Shown here one piece after another: positions 28,243-37,233 of a DNA stretch of 64,000 nucleotides. Made by a program: the position numbers and the translations under genes. The notes beneath the pieces were generated by a model that was not told where the DNA came from, did not search any database, and was given only the letters and a program-made list of their open reading frames with translations. How positions within the stretch are numbered: the stretch's first letter is position 1; every line of letters begins with the position of its first letter. The stretch is from Synechococcus sp. UW179A (GTDB lineage: Bacteria > Cyanobacteriota > Cyanobacteriia > PCC-6307 > Cyanobiaceae). Location: contig NZ_UCNJ01000018.1 in NCBI RefSeq assembly GCF_900473965.1, positions 124,001-188,000 on the forward strand. Reading direction: 5' to 3'.

Positions 28243-29361
28243 CTAATTAAGAACCACATCAAAAGCTTCAGACAATAACTCATCCTCAACATCTGAAAGT
28301 ATATGAGGACGGCCTATATCCTCGAGCAAAACAAATCTATTCCCTGTTGATACCCTTTTTTTATCATTTTTCAGCAATGGGGTAAGCTGACTTATTAATG
28401 GAAGACTGGGTAATGATAGCTCCGAAATGCGACAAGGTAAACCATACATACTCAATAGTTTTGCTTGAAGATTATTGAGTTGACTGTTATCAAAAACTTT
28501 GTCTGTTAAGTAACCTGCACAACATATTCCTAGAGATACAGCCTCACCATGTCTCAAATAATCTTGATATAAGCCATAGAAACTCTCAAATGCTTGTCCA
28601 AAGGTATGTCCATAATTGAGAAGAAGGCGTGTTGAAGATTCTTTGAAATCAGAACTTACGAAAAATAATTTTTGCTTAATGCTCCAGCAGATCATTTTAT
28701 GTAAGGCATCAGGATCCAACGCTAATATCTTATTTGAATTAGAACTAAAGAAGTCAACCGCAGAATAATCAGATATAAGCGACTTTTTTATCGACTCACA
28801 AATACCAGCTATAAGATCACGCTGGGGCAAAGTTCGCAAAAATCTGCTATCACAAAATAAAGCATCAGGATTATGATATGTTCCTAAAAGATTTACTTGC
28901 CCTTTATGATTAACTCCTGTCTTGCCTCCTATAGAGCTGTCAAGCATACTAGTAGTCGTTGTCGGTATATGAATTAATTTCATACCTCGTTGATAAATTG
29001 ATGAGGCCATTGCAGCAAGATCGCCCACAACTCCACCCCCAAGCGCAACAATGACTCCGTCACGAGGAATTGAGCTTTCGAAAAGTTGGTCACAAATCAA
29101 CTCTAAAGATTTAAGTGATTTCATCTCAACGCCTCCATCAACATAATAAGTGCAATGATCGGAGAGGAGATCACAGAAACTCCGACTTGGCAAGACAGAT
29201 GAATTTTTAAAATAAGAATCAGCTATAATAAATATAGACTTCGGCGAAAATGCAGAGAGGTATGAATGTACAGCTTCATCTGATCTATTGGAAACTATTA
29301 CTTCATATCGATCGGAACCAATAGTAGCTTCAAATGAAGTACAAATTAAATCATCAGACAT
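28243..29361 (-). CDS. Divergent 3-dehydroquinate synthase (AroB)-like cyclase
   Basis: A 372-residue member of the dehydroquinate-synthase/sugar-phosphate-cyclase superfamily. NAD-binding GGGVVGDLAAM and TTTTSMLDSSIGGKTG are present, and the metal ligands look intact: Glu in CESIKK (near residue 188), His in LNYGHTFG (near 250) and His in RHGEAV (near 270). Against classical AroB two active-site positions differ: the His four residues after the metal His is Gln (GHTFGQ), and a Lys nine residues after the GGK lysine is Val. Its ATG overlaps the KdsB-like stop by one base. Location in a glycan island next to an activating cytidylyltransferase suggests a dedicated carbasugar or cyclised ketose route, not shikimate synthesis. 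Product unknown. Confidence 0.78.
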   Translation of the reverse strand: MSDDLICTSFEATIGSDRYEVIVSNRSDEAVHSYLSAFSPKSIFIIADSYFKNSSVLPSRSFCDLLSDHCTYYVDGGVEMKSLKSLELICDQLFESSIPRDGVIVALGGGVVGDLAAMASSIYQRGMKLIHIPTTTTSMLDSSIGGKTGVNHKGQVNLLGTYHNPDALFCDSRFLRTLPQRDLIAGICESIKKSLISDYSAVDFFSSNSNKILALDPDALHKMICWSIKQKLFFVSSDFKESSTRLLLNYGHTFGQAFESFYGLYQDYLRHGEAVSLGICCAGYLTDKVFDNSQLNNLQAKLLSMYGLPCRISELSLPSLPLISQLTPLLKNDKKRVSTGNRFVLLEDIGRPHILSDVEDELLSEAFDVVLN

Positions 29362-30107
29362 TACTGGTACTCTAAGAGGATTGGATCGTTAACCATTGCA
29401 AGTTTTACACGAGCTACATCATCATGAATATCTACTGAAAATGAATTAGCAACTAAAGGAAGGGAGTAGACATTCATGTCATTTTCAATAGCTCTCAATA
29501 ATTCAACATCTTCAAAAGACTCTAATTTTGAAACTGGCAAAGCTGAAAACTTTTCTAATATTGTTGGCCTAAAACAAATGACTGACAAGTGTTTTTGGAT
29601 AAATTGAGGCCTGTTTCTAAATGGGTGTGGAGTCATAGCGCGTGTAAGGTACATCACACGATTACTAGTCGAAGAAATAACTCTGACCACCGAATCACCA
29701 GAAGAATATTGCTCTTGGATCGTAGGAATTACGATATCAGGCTTCTTGCTACTAGATTTAGCAAATTCAACTACTTCGTCGATATTGTCCGGATTAATTA
29801 AGGGCTCATCTCCTTGAACGTCGACAATAAAACTGTCAGGAAATTCTTTAGCAACATCTGCAATTCTCTCTGTACCATTATTATAACTTCCCCGCGTAAT
29901 TTTGACAGATATGTTAAATTTTGAGCATACTTCAGCAATTTCAGTACTGTCAGTACAAACATAAACTTTATCAATAGACTTAGATAATTGAGCTCTCTTT
30001 GCCACGTGCACAATCATAGGCATTCCACAAATCTCTAATAACGGTTTTCCTGGCAATCTCCTTGAAGCTAGTCGTGAAGGAATCAAAGCTAATGTTGATT
30101 TATTCAT
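29361..30107 (-). CDS. KdsB-like CMP-sugar (3-deoxy-ulosonate) cytidylyltransferase
   Basis: About 248 residues from the ATG at 30107, whose ATGA overlaps the SDR stop; a longer frame starts at 30119. IPSRLASRRLPGKPL near the N-terminus, TRGSYNNGTERIADV, VDVQGDEPLINP near residue 97-108 and FEDVELLRAIEN match KdsB. KdsB activates Kdo by transferring CMP from CTP. Here it is coupled to an SDR upstream and an AroB-like cyclase downstream, and the core Kdo genes kdsD/kdsC lie far away at 63 kb, so this copy may activate a different ulosonic acid or cyclitol-like compound. Its true substrate is unknown. Confidence 0.8.
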   Translation of the reverse strand: MNKSTLALIPSRLASRRLPGKPLLEICGMPMIVHVAKRAQLSKSIDKVYVCTDSTEIAEVCSKFNISVKITRGSYNNGTERIADVAKEFPDSFIVDVQGDEPLINPDNIDEVVEFAKSSSKKPDIVIPTIQEQYSSGDSVVRVISSTSNRVMYLTRAMTPHPFRNRPQFIQKHLSVICFRPTILEKFSALPVSKLESFEDVELLRAIENDMNVYSLPLVANSFSVDIHDDVARVKLAMVNDPILLEYQ

Positions 30108-30856
30108 GAAGCTGTCCATCCACCATCACAATATACAGTAGATCCAGTCATATATGAATTATCAGAAGACACTAAAAATTGTACACATTTTGCAATTTCT
30201 TCCGAAGTAGCCCACCGATTCATAGGTGTGCGGCTCAGGGTCCATTCATAAAGATCGGGCTTATTTTTTACAAAATTTTCATAGTAACTTGTTTTAACAA
30301 AACCTGGTGCAATTGAATTTGCTCTAATGTTAAAAGGCGCCATCTCAACGGCAAAAGATCTCATAAATCCATCTAATGCACTTTTGGAAGTGGCATAGGT
30401 TGACAGCTCTGAAAATCCCAAATTTCCAACAATTGAGCTGACAAATAAAACGTTTAGGCCCTTATTTTTACTTATATTTATTTGAGCTAACTGATTTGCC
30501 ATTAGAAGCGGTGATAGCGAGTTAACATCTATAACACGCTGATATGTTTCATTAGTAGCTTCAACTATAGGAACTCTAGATCTGATGCCTGCATTTAACA
30601 CGCAATAATTGAAAGAGGGTTTATCAACTCCATTAAGGAAAAACGAAGGACTTGAAATAAGAGCTTGACATAAATCATATTGTTTAAAAATAAAAGTATC
30701 TGGATATGCATCTCTGAGCTCCTTTATTTCCATTGTTTCAGATCTACTTATTCCAATTATAATTTGGCCGAGTCTTAATTGATTTGACAAAACAGCAAGA
30801 CCGATCCCCTTGGAACAGCCAGTAATCAATCCATCATAGTGACTTCTATCTAACAT
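30104..30856 (-). CDS. Classical short-chain dehydrogenase/reductase
   Basis: A 250-residue classical SDR: TGCSKGIG cofactor motif near residue 12, LNAGIR near 87, a catalytic Ser in FVSSIVG near 140, YATSK near 153, and NSIAPGFVKTSYY then GSTVYCDGGW at the C-terminus. All catalytic residues are present, so it is probably an active NAD(P)-dependent oxidoreductase. It overlaps the KdsB-like gene by 4 bases (ATGA) and is first of the SDR/KdsB-like/AroB-like trio. It likely reduces or oxidises the carbonyl of the compound handled by that trio. Substrate unknown. Confidence 0.82.
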   Translation of the reverse strand: MLDRSHYDGLITGCSKGIGLAVLSNQLRLGQIIIGISRSETMEIKELRDAYPDTFIFKQYDLCQALISSPSFFLNGVDKPSFNYCVLNAGIRSRVPIVEATNETYQRVIDVNSLSPLLMANQLAQINISKNKGLNVLFVSSIVGNLGFSELSTYATSKSALDGFMRSFAVEMAPFNIRANSIAPGFVKTSYYENFVKNKPDLYEWTLSRTPMNRWATSEEIAKCVQFLVSSDNSYMTGSTVYCDGGWTAS

Positions 30857-31120
30857 TTTAATGGGACAGGGCAGATATTATTCTAGCTAGTCATTACCAT
30901 TTAGCAATTAATACGAAAATCAAGAAAGGACAGTAAGTATCTATCACGCATAACCACAAAAATCATCTAGCAATAAGTGAGATTAGAAGGCCGAGATCTG
31001 AACTCAAGTGCTAAAAATACACCAAAGGCAATTACTGAAGTCAAAGCAGATCTCCGCAACAAAAACTCTTAGTAGAGGTTAATTTGCTCTTGAAAAGTGT
31101 CTTACTTGAAGACTAGAGTT

Positions 31121-32233
31121 CTAATTGGTGTTTAGTACTAGATTCCGGCATATGTCTGAAACTTGAGAATTAGTTAGATGAGGCCCAATAGGTAAACTTA
31201 AAATCTCATTAGAAAGACACTCCGCAATGGGATAGCTTTTTAACGAATAGTTAGCTTTATAACATTCCTGCAAGTGAGGAGGTATTGGATAATGAATTAA
31301 CGAGCCAATACCGGCTTGACTAAGTTTGTCTTGAATAGCATTACGATTAGGATGGCGAATCACAAATAAATGCCACGCAGATTTTGAGCATGAGGAAATT
31401 AATGGTGTTATGAATTCAGTATTATCAAGAAGCTTTATGTACTGCTTGGCAATTAGATGTCGTCGTGAATTCCAATCATCTAAAACACGAAGCTTTACTC
31501 GCAAAATTGCCGCTTGAATGGGATCTAAACGAGAATTGAAACCTAAAATCTCATTTTTATACTTTTCACGGCTTCCGTAGTTTCTAAGTACTCTAATTCG
31601 ATCCGCATATTTTATATTGTTAGTAGTAATAGCACCTGCGTCACCGAAAGCACCAAGATTTTTACCTGGATAAAAACTCCAACAAATGATATCACCATGA
31701 GTACCAATTCTCTTGCCTTTATATAAAGCGCCGTGTGCTTGAGCTGCATCTTCAATAACATATAAATTATTTTTTTTGGCAATAGTTATGATCGGATCAA
31801 GATCAGCTGGTTGACCGTACAAGTGAACTGGTAAAATCGCCTTAGTACGAGAAGAAATTGCAGCTTCAATTTTTTCAGTATCAATATTATATGTTTTAGG
31901 ATTAGGCTCAACTGGAACGGGTATTGCACCATTAGAGCTGACAGCGAGCCAAGTTGCAATATAAGTATTTGATGGGACTATTACTTCATCTCCGGCTCCA
32001 ATTCCAAGAGCAGAGATTGCTAGATGTAAGGCGTCTAATCCAGAAGATAGTCCAACTGAGTATTTAGAGCCACAGTAATGAGCCCATTCCAGCTCAAATG
32101 CTTCAACTTCTGGACCAAGAACATACCAACCACTATCCAGCACACGTTGAATAGCAGAATCAATCTCAGATCTAAGTTCTTCATATGAAGATTTTAAGTT
32201 TAAAAAAGGAACGAAGGATGATGAGTTGCTCAT
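31121..32233 (-). CDS. FdtB/QdtB-like sugar-nucleotide 3-aminotransferase (DegT family)
   Basis: About 370 residues from the ATG at 32233 (a TTG lies five codons upstream). Features: [57 protein letters not shown], the PLP lysine in [15 protein letters not shown] near residue 185, and HYPIPPHLQ. These match aminotransferases that aminate C3 of 3-keto-6-deoxyhexose nucleotides (FdtB/QdtB). The gene directly upstream encodes a FdtA/QdtA-type ketoisomerase, which makes that substrate, supporting the assignment. The nucleotide (dTDP or CDP) is not set by the sequence. Confidence 0.87.
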   Translation of the reverse strand: MSNSSSFVPFLNLKSSYEELRSEIDSAIQRVLDSGWYVLGPEVEAFELEWAHYCGSKYSVGLSSGLDALHLAISALGIGAGDEVIVPSNTYIATWLAVSSNGAIPVPVEPNPKTYNIDTEKIEAAISSRTKAILPVHLYGQPADLDPIITIAKKNNLYVIEDAAQAHGALYKGKRIGTHGDIICWSFYPGKNLGAFGDAGAITTNNIKYADRIRVLRNYGSREKYKNEILGFNSRLDPIQAAILRVKLRVLDDWNSRRHLIAKQYIKLLDNTEFITPLISSCSKSAWHLFVIRHPNRNAIQDKLSQAGIGSLIHYPIPPHLQECYKANYSLKSYPIAECLSNEILSLPIGPHLTNSQVSDICRNLVLNTN

Positions 32234-32277
32234 ACAAGATAGAATCAAGACGGATTAATTAATTGTTGCAGTAGAAT

Positions 32278-33060
32278 TTAATGTCTCAATAAATGGTTGT
32301 TTTTTAATGCAACAAATTCGTTATAGGATCTAATATAATCATCAGAATTGTATGCCATAGATGCAAAAACAAGTAATACTGCATTTTCACTGTAACGATA
32401 CTGTGTGCCCCATATCATAGCTGGCATATAAACTCCCATATCTGGCCTATCTAAGATAACTTCACAACGATCTTTCCCGTTATCGAGAAGTACACGACAA
32501 GAACCATGTAAACAAATAAGAAATTGCTCACATTCTCTATGCGCATGCTCGCCTCGTAACTCTCTTGACGGTACATCATAAACTATAAAATATCGTTGTG
32601 GGAAAAAAGGTACTTCAGTAGGGACTTCTCCAACAGACAAAGAACCCCGCGAATCTTTAATCTTTCTCATTAAATATAATGCACATAATTCAACACCTAA
32701 ATTAACCACTAATGGTCGAGTGTCATCATTAATCGAAAAAATGTCAACCAATTTTGTTTGAGTTAAACTTCCCTCATGTACTGAAGCCTGATATCCCACA
32801 ATCTGTGCGGGGTTCCCCTCGACAATTGCATTTGCAGGAACTGATTCGTGTACAACGGAACCAGCACGAACCCAGGCTCCAGTGCCGATGCTTAAGTCAC
32901 CGCTTACGATGGAACCAGCATCAATCCTTGCCAAAGATTGAATTATAATATTTTCACCATCAATTATCACACGATCACATATAATTGCCCCATGCTCAAT
33001 TATGACCTTATCTGAAATAAGGCAATCAGTACCTACTGAATAACTCGACTCTTGACTCAT
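32278..33060 (-). CDS. WxcM/FdtD-like bifunctional protein: short hexapeptide domain plus 3,4-ketoisomerase cupin
   Basis: 260 residues from the ATG at 33060 (a TTG six codons earlier is possible). Residues ~1-105 are a left-handed beta-helix of hexapeptide repeats ending in the usual NAIVEGNPAQIVGY. Residues ~130-255 are a FdtA/QdtA-type cupin with FPQRYFIVYDVP, RGEHAHRECEQFL (metal/active-site His near 176) and DRPDMGVYMPAMIWG. The cupin isomerises dTDP-4-keto-6-deoxyglucose to the 3-keto sugar. The hexapeptide half is shorter than in known acetyltransferase partners (QdtC-type ~150 residues) and lacks the recognisable central FTND-like loop, so its acyltransferase activity is doubtful. It lies 44 bases upstream of the aminotransferase start. 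Confidence 0.82.
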   Translation of the reverse strand: MSQESSYSVGTDCLISDKVIIEHGAIICDRVIIDGENIIIQSLARIDAGSIVSGDLSIGTGAWVRAGSVVHESVPANAIVEGNPAQIVGYQASVHEGSLTQTKLVDIFSINDDTRPLVVNLGVELCALYLMRKIKDSRGSLSVGEVPTEVPFFPQRYFIVYDVPSRELRGEHAHRECEQFLICLHGSCRVLLDNGKDRCEVILDRPDMGVYMPAMIWGTQYRYSENAVLLVFASMAYNSDDYIRSYNEFVALKNNHLLRH

Positions 33061-33342
33061 AATTTTTTGGGGACTCAATGACTATTTAGGTTAACGGGAA
33101 TGGGCTTAATTGTGAGAAAGCAATTGGATTTCGCATAGTCCATCGAGAAGCCCACAAACATAAAGTTCATTATATACGTGAGAGAATAGTTCTAGTTTAA
33201 TCAGAAATGCCAATTAACAGCCCTTTTAGACAATAAACATTTATTAATGGTTTTAAGCACTAGACGGCTAAGATTAATCTCTTAATAAACAATCAAAGAG
33301 AACCATAGGCTGCAAGCGCACACGCAAATTATTTATATTTAC

Positions 33343-34536
33343 TCAAGAATTATTATTTATACTGTTTAGACAGGATTCGGCAAAATGGAATGCGGCTGGG
33401 TCGTAATCACGCAGGGCTTTGTTAAATTTGTCTTGTTCGTTGATTTTAGCTCCATGAGCAATTAACAATTGCGAGGTCTTTTCGGCAGCGCTTCTATTAT
33501 TACATGCAAATGAATACATTAGCGGAGTTGTACCATTCAAGTTTGTTACATTGGGATCAGCCCCGCATCTTAAAAGAAGTTTGCACAAAGATATATCGCC
33601 CTTGTAAACTGCACGAATTAATGGTGACCAACCCATTTTATCTAGAATGTTAATTGAAGATGGATCGCAATCTCGTGTATTGAAATCTACAAGATTAAAC
33701 CAGTCCCAATCTGTAAACCTCAATACTTTAAGATCATAGTCTATTGTTGATAAAATACAATTATTATCTGATTTTTCTAAGATAGTTCCAGGATATTCAG
33801 AACTCTTGGAAGGAAGTATACTCCACGCGCCAACAGACATACCTTCAATTTTAGGAACTTGATACTCACGAAATGAGAATGCTTTTAACTGCCGAACAAT
33901 TCCGAATGCGGTATCTTTAGTGTCAATAACAATATCTCGATAATTAATAGAATTTTTTGAAAAATATGTCGAGCCTATAGATGGCTGTGGTATTGATGCT
34001 ACTGGATGGTTTGCCACTAACTTATCGAAATTCCCGCAGAAAAGAGTAAAGCCATGACTCATATATGCGAAATAAAGCTCCCTACAATTCCAATTATTGT
34101 TGATATCGAATTTTTTCTGGGCAACAATATTTCCAGTGTCAATACCCGGATCTATTTCATGTAGCGTAACACCAGAGCGCTCGCAGCCATGAAGTAAAGG
34201 AAGAGCTGATGTATACATACCCTTATAAGCGGGCAATTCTGAAAAATGTATATTGTAAAGTCTTTGAGATGCAAACTGTGCAGGTCTTATTATTCGATCA
34301 AATTCAAGTGAAATAAACACTAAATTATTAATTTTCTGAGCCTCTTCAAGAGTAACAATAGGTATGGAAAATTCACCGGCGAATCGTGCTAGCGATGGTT
34401 GCCAATTTGAATTTCCCGTATCATTCTTATTAGGACAAACCATTAATCGTTCACCCCATCCTTTACTAATCAGATAAAGCAATGCATCAACTGCAATTTG
34501 GTTTTTACCTGCAATACATATGTGATATTTTGGCAT
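33343..34536 (-). CDS. FdtF/QdtF-like sugar N-formyltransferase with ankyrin repeats
   Basis: About 397 residues. The N-terminal formyltransferase fold has the catalytic Asn in YNIHFSELPAYKG near residue 95, and His and Asp in VTLHEIDPGIDTG near residues 121-133, the N-H-D triad of 10-formyl-THF-dependent enzymes. Residues ~300-372 show ankyrin repeats (GWSPLIRAVYKGD, LLLRCGADPN, GTTPLMYSF, LLIAHGAKINEQD). This architecture is known for QdtF of Providencia alcalifaciens, which formylates dTDP-3-amino-3,6-dideoxyglucose. With the downstream ketoisomerase and aminotransferase genes it predicts a 3-formamido-3,6-dideoxyhexose. It is the first island gene in transcription order. Confidence 0.88.
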   Translation of the reverse strand: MPKYHICIAGKNQIAVDALLYLISKGWGERLMVCPNKNDTGNSNWQPSLARFAGEFSIPIVTLEEAQKINNLVFISLEFDRIIRPAQFASQRLYNIHFSELPAYKGMYTSALPLLHGCERSGVTLHEIDPGIDTGNIVAQKKFDINNNWNCRELYFAYMSHGFTLFCGNFDKLVANHPVASIPQPSIGSTYFSKNSINYRDIVIDTKDTAFGIVRQLKAFSFREYQVPKIEGMSVGAWSILPSKSSEYPGTILEKSDNNCILSTIDYDLKVLRFTDWDWFNLVDFNTRDCDPSSINILDKMGWSPLIRAVYKGDISLCKLLLRCGADPNVTNLNGTTPLMYSFACNNRSAAEKTSQLLIAHGAKINEQDKFNKALRDYDPAAFHFAESCLNSINNNS

Positions 34537-35477
34537 CATTCTACTGATTTGAGTTGGATTATAATTAGCATAGACCTTGAAGCAAACTCACAACTGCATA
34601 CATTTTTAACAATACAACAAGGCTATGTAATATCCATGAAATAAAGAACTGATTTAAATGGTTCGGCAACTTTTTAGCCGGCCAAAAATCACACACTTAG
34701 TATCAAAAGAGAGCATTCATTATCCTGTAATTTAGACGTTTCATATGAAGAATATGGTGGTAGTACATGCAAATAGTGCTATCAATAAGCACAAAATAAA
34801 GAGCGATTGGAGCCTAGTCAACGAACATTCATGAGCAAAAAATTTAGACCAACATTAATAAGTTCTGCATTAAGATGCATAGTTGCAACCAGTTAAAAGC
34901 ACTCAACAATATTAAATTGAAGAAGAAGCTTCAATATTTATTTTAGCTGACGCGCCCCCCCTTTTTTTTACCCAGATTCCCTGAATGTCCTACCAAAAAT
35001 GAGGTTCTCATATTGATACTTAGTGGTGCATGTCAAGAAGAAATCGCTTAAGAATTTCCATTTAGCACCATGCTAGGCATAGACTTATGTTCAGTTTTTG
35101 AAAAGTCATAACACACTCGTCACGCCTGTCGACATATCAAAATTTCTATATGGCAGATTCTCCTCAACCAAAATGCGACGGACGTTCTTGAAGTACGGGA
35201 TAGTGCATGCCTGAACTTAGTTAGTCACATCAACTTTTAGCGACGGTCTGTATTATGCAAAACTAGAGATCAAATGAGGGACCAGGTCAACCATTAACTA
35301 TAATCACTGAGAGATCTTCAACAGCTTGATTGATTTAATCAAAAGCAAACACATTACACACGATTGCCTTCTCAGCAAAGCGACCTCACTAAAATCACTC
35401 AAACCAAAAAACATTCAAGGAACAAGTCTCTATATATGGTCTGTGCTATAGAAACAACTGTTCATTAACCTACCAAG

Positions 35478-35648
35478 TCAGCGAGAGAGGCTTGAAATAA
35501 AGACATCTAGATCACCAATGCCATCGATGGAGGTTGCCACCTGCACTCTTGCAACAAGCTCATACTCTGAGAGATCCCTGAAATCTGCTGATAGCAAGAA
35601 TTTCTGGATGGGTAAAAGCTTTAACTCCCCAATTACTGTTAAACCGAC
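35478..35648 (-). pseudogene. Possible gene remnant without a start codon
   Basis: A minus-strand frame of 56 codons, open from a TAA at 35651 to a TGA at 35480, reads like a soluble protein fragment (contains SADFRDLSEYELVARVQ, then SIDGIGDLDVF). It has no in-frame ATG; an ATG at 35668 is in another frame and runs into a stop after nine codons. It could be a decayed gene with a frameshift, or chance. No family was recognised. Confidence 0.2.
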
Positions 35649-35744
35649 TTAAAATAGTCAATCTGCATAGAATTAAAAGCGATTGTCTAAAAATATTTAT
35701 AGCACACCAGATCAAAACACTTAACTCCCTTAATCTTGCGTCTA

Positions 35745-35760
35745 ATTGACAAATGTCAAT
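35745..35760. repeat. Inverted repeat downstream of hisS
   Basis: ATTGACA-AA-TGTCAAT gives a 7-bp stem about 41 bases beyond the hisS stop. On the minus strand it is not followed by a U-run, so it is only a weak candidate for ending hisS transcription. Confidence 0.3.
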
Positions 35761-35800
35761 AATTGTTTTCTTTTGACAAAGATTGCAAAACTAACAATTC

Positions 35801-37096
35801 TCAAATCGCGGCTTGCAAGATAACCAAAACTGCCGCCAGATCATTCAAAGCAACACGGTGTTCCTTAGCCTGGCTTAGCAAGGGCTTAAGGCTCATTTGA
35901 CCTGATTCAACCTCTTCTTCACCGATTACTGCTGCCCATGCAGCACCACTTCGGTCCGCACGTTTGAATTGCTTCACGAAAGCAGCACCTGAAGTATCAA
36001 GCTCAACTGAGACCCCTGCAGCTCGCAATTCCCTAGCCAACCTCAAAGCAAAAGTCTCAGCTTGTTTGCCGCGATTCACGAGGTAAAGGTCCGGAGCGAT
36101 ATAAGACGTGAGTCTCGCAGCAATCCCATCAGCGTCCGCTAATGCCGCGGCCCCCAACACCAGCATCAACCTCTCCATTCCCAACGCCCAACCCACCGCA
36201 GGCGTGGGAGGGCCGCCCAGCTGCTGAACCAAACCGTCGTATCGACCACCGCCGCAAACCGTTGACTGAGCGCCGAGCTGATCGCTAGTGATCTCGAAAG
36301 CAGTATGACAGTAATAATCAAGTCCACGAACAAGTCGAGGGTTGAGCTGGAACGGAATCGACAGCTTATTCAGAAGAAGCTGCACAGCTTCAAAGCGCTC
36401 TGAACTTTCCTCGCTCAAGGCCTCTTGCAATGTGGGTGCATCTGAGAGCAAGTCCTGAGTCTTGAGATTCTTGCTGTCAAGTATGCGCATAGGGTTAGTA
36501 GACAGTCGCTGCTGGGAATCAGCATCCAATTGGTCCACTCGTGCACCTAGCCAGTTCACTAACTGGTGCCTATAGCGCTGACGATCTTCCAGAGTGCCAA
36601 GGCTGTTGATCTGGAGTTCCAAACCGGATACACCCAGTTCACCAAGAAAATCCCAAGCCAAGGCGATCACCTCTACATCACTACGGGCACTAGTCACACC
36701 AAGAAATTCAACACCGATCTGATGAAACTGGCGCTGGCGGCCGGCCTGAGGACGCTCATAGCGAAACATGGGCCCTGAATACCAAAGCTTCTGAGCTCCC
36801 TGACTCAGTAAGCCATGTTGTATGGCAGCACGAACAACCGAGGCGGTTCCCTCAGGGCGAAGGGTGCAGGAGCGATCGCCACGGTCAAGAAAGGAATACA
36901 TCTCCTTGCCCACCACGTCAGTGGCTTGACCAATCCCGCGTGCAAAGAGATCAGTCAGCTCAAGCAAAGGCGTCCGAATCTCCTCGACCCCAGAGCGCTG
37001 GAAAAGGGCACGAGCTACAGCCTCTACCGCTTGCCAACGGTGAGTCTGTTCGGGCAAGAGGTCGACCATGCCACGAAGGGGCTGCAACTGACTCAC
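35801..37096 (-). CDS. hisS: Histidyl-tRNA synthetase
   Basis: A 431-residue class II aminoacyl-tRNA synthetase that charges tRNA-His. Seen: [11 protein letters not shown] at the N-terminus, motif 2 region in [14 protein letters not shown] near residue 80, [21 protein letters not shown] near 110-130, [13 protein letters not shown] (histidine-specific motif) near 260, GGGRYDGL near 282 and motif 3 in [11 protein letters not shown] near 302, then an anticodon-binding domain. The start is a GTG; the conserved MSQLQPLRG follows it. It is a housekeeping gene marking the return to the GC-rich backbone and separates the island from the export operon. Confidence 0.96.
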   Translation of the reverse strand: MSQLQPLRGMVDLLPEQTHRWQAVEAVARALFQRSGVEEIRTPLLELTDLFARGIGQATDVVGKEMYSFLDRGDRSCTLRPEGTASVVRAAIQHGLLSQGAQKLWYSGPMFRYERPQAGRQRQFHQIGVEFLGVTSARSDVEVIALAWDFLGELGVSGLELQINSLGTLEDRQRYRHQLVNWLGARVDQLDADSQQRLSTNPMRILDSKNLKTQDLLSDAPTLQEALSEESSERFEAVQLLLNKLSIPFQLNPRLVRGLDYYCHTAFEITSDQLGAQSTVCGGGRYDGLVQQLGGPPTPAVGWALGMERLMLVLGAAALADADGIAARLTSYIAPDLYLVNRGKQAETFALRLARELRAAGVSVELDTSGAAFVKQFKRADRSGAAWAAVIGEEEVESGQMSLKPLLSQAKEHRVALNDLAAVLVILQAAI

Positions 37097-37233
37097 ACAT
37101 TTGTCTCTTTGGTGGAACCATTTTGCCTGGCTGCATCACCTCCTTCACTCAACCCAATTCCAACCCTGGCTACAACCCGCTTACATCAGGGAGCGGAATG
37201 ACATAAGTTCCCACCAACCTGATTGGTTCAGCA
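37097..37233. promoter_or_regulatory. Divergent intergenic region between hisS and the Wza-like gene
   Basis: 137 bases between two gene starts on opposite strands, so promoters for both must lie here or overlap the coding ends. No clear -10/-35 pair could be fixed by eye. Confidence 0.4.

Larger units (their letters stand above)
3700..35800. other. AT-rich surface-polysaccharide genomic island
   Basis: All recognised genes from 4.6 to 34.5 kb lie on the minus strand, many overlap or nearly abut, and almost all are glycan biosynthesis families. Hand counts on single 60-base lines gave about 40% GC at 17041 and 35% at 24841, against 60% at 46381 in the right-hand backbone. Gene-free stretches border both sides, between ugd and hisS. 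No mobility gene was found, so the island call rests on composition, gene content and synteny with backbone genes. The limits are approximate. Confidence 0.75.
34540..35800. other. Gene-free island border (right)
   Basis: About 1.26 kb between the formyltransferase start and the hisS stop. It is AT-rich with no frame of usual gene length. It includes a C8T8-like tract near 34955, one short coding-like frame at 35478-35648 and an inverted repeat near 35750. Promoters for the minus-strand island genes should lie in its left part, but no convincing -35/-10 pair could be picked by eye. No tRNA gene or integrase was recognised. Confidence 0.55.

Noticed and set aside
34955-34971. Homopolymer C/T tract in the right border as a phase-variation switch
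   Set aside because: It is not inside or directly before a gene, so there is no evidence it changes expression.
3294-35800. Search for tRNA, integrase, IS ends or CRISPR repeats as island markers
   Set aside because: None recognised by eye at either border; the island call therefore rests only on composition and gene content.
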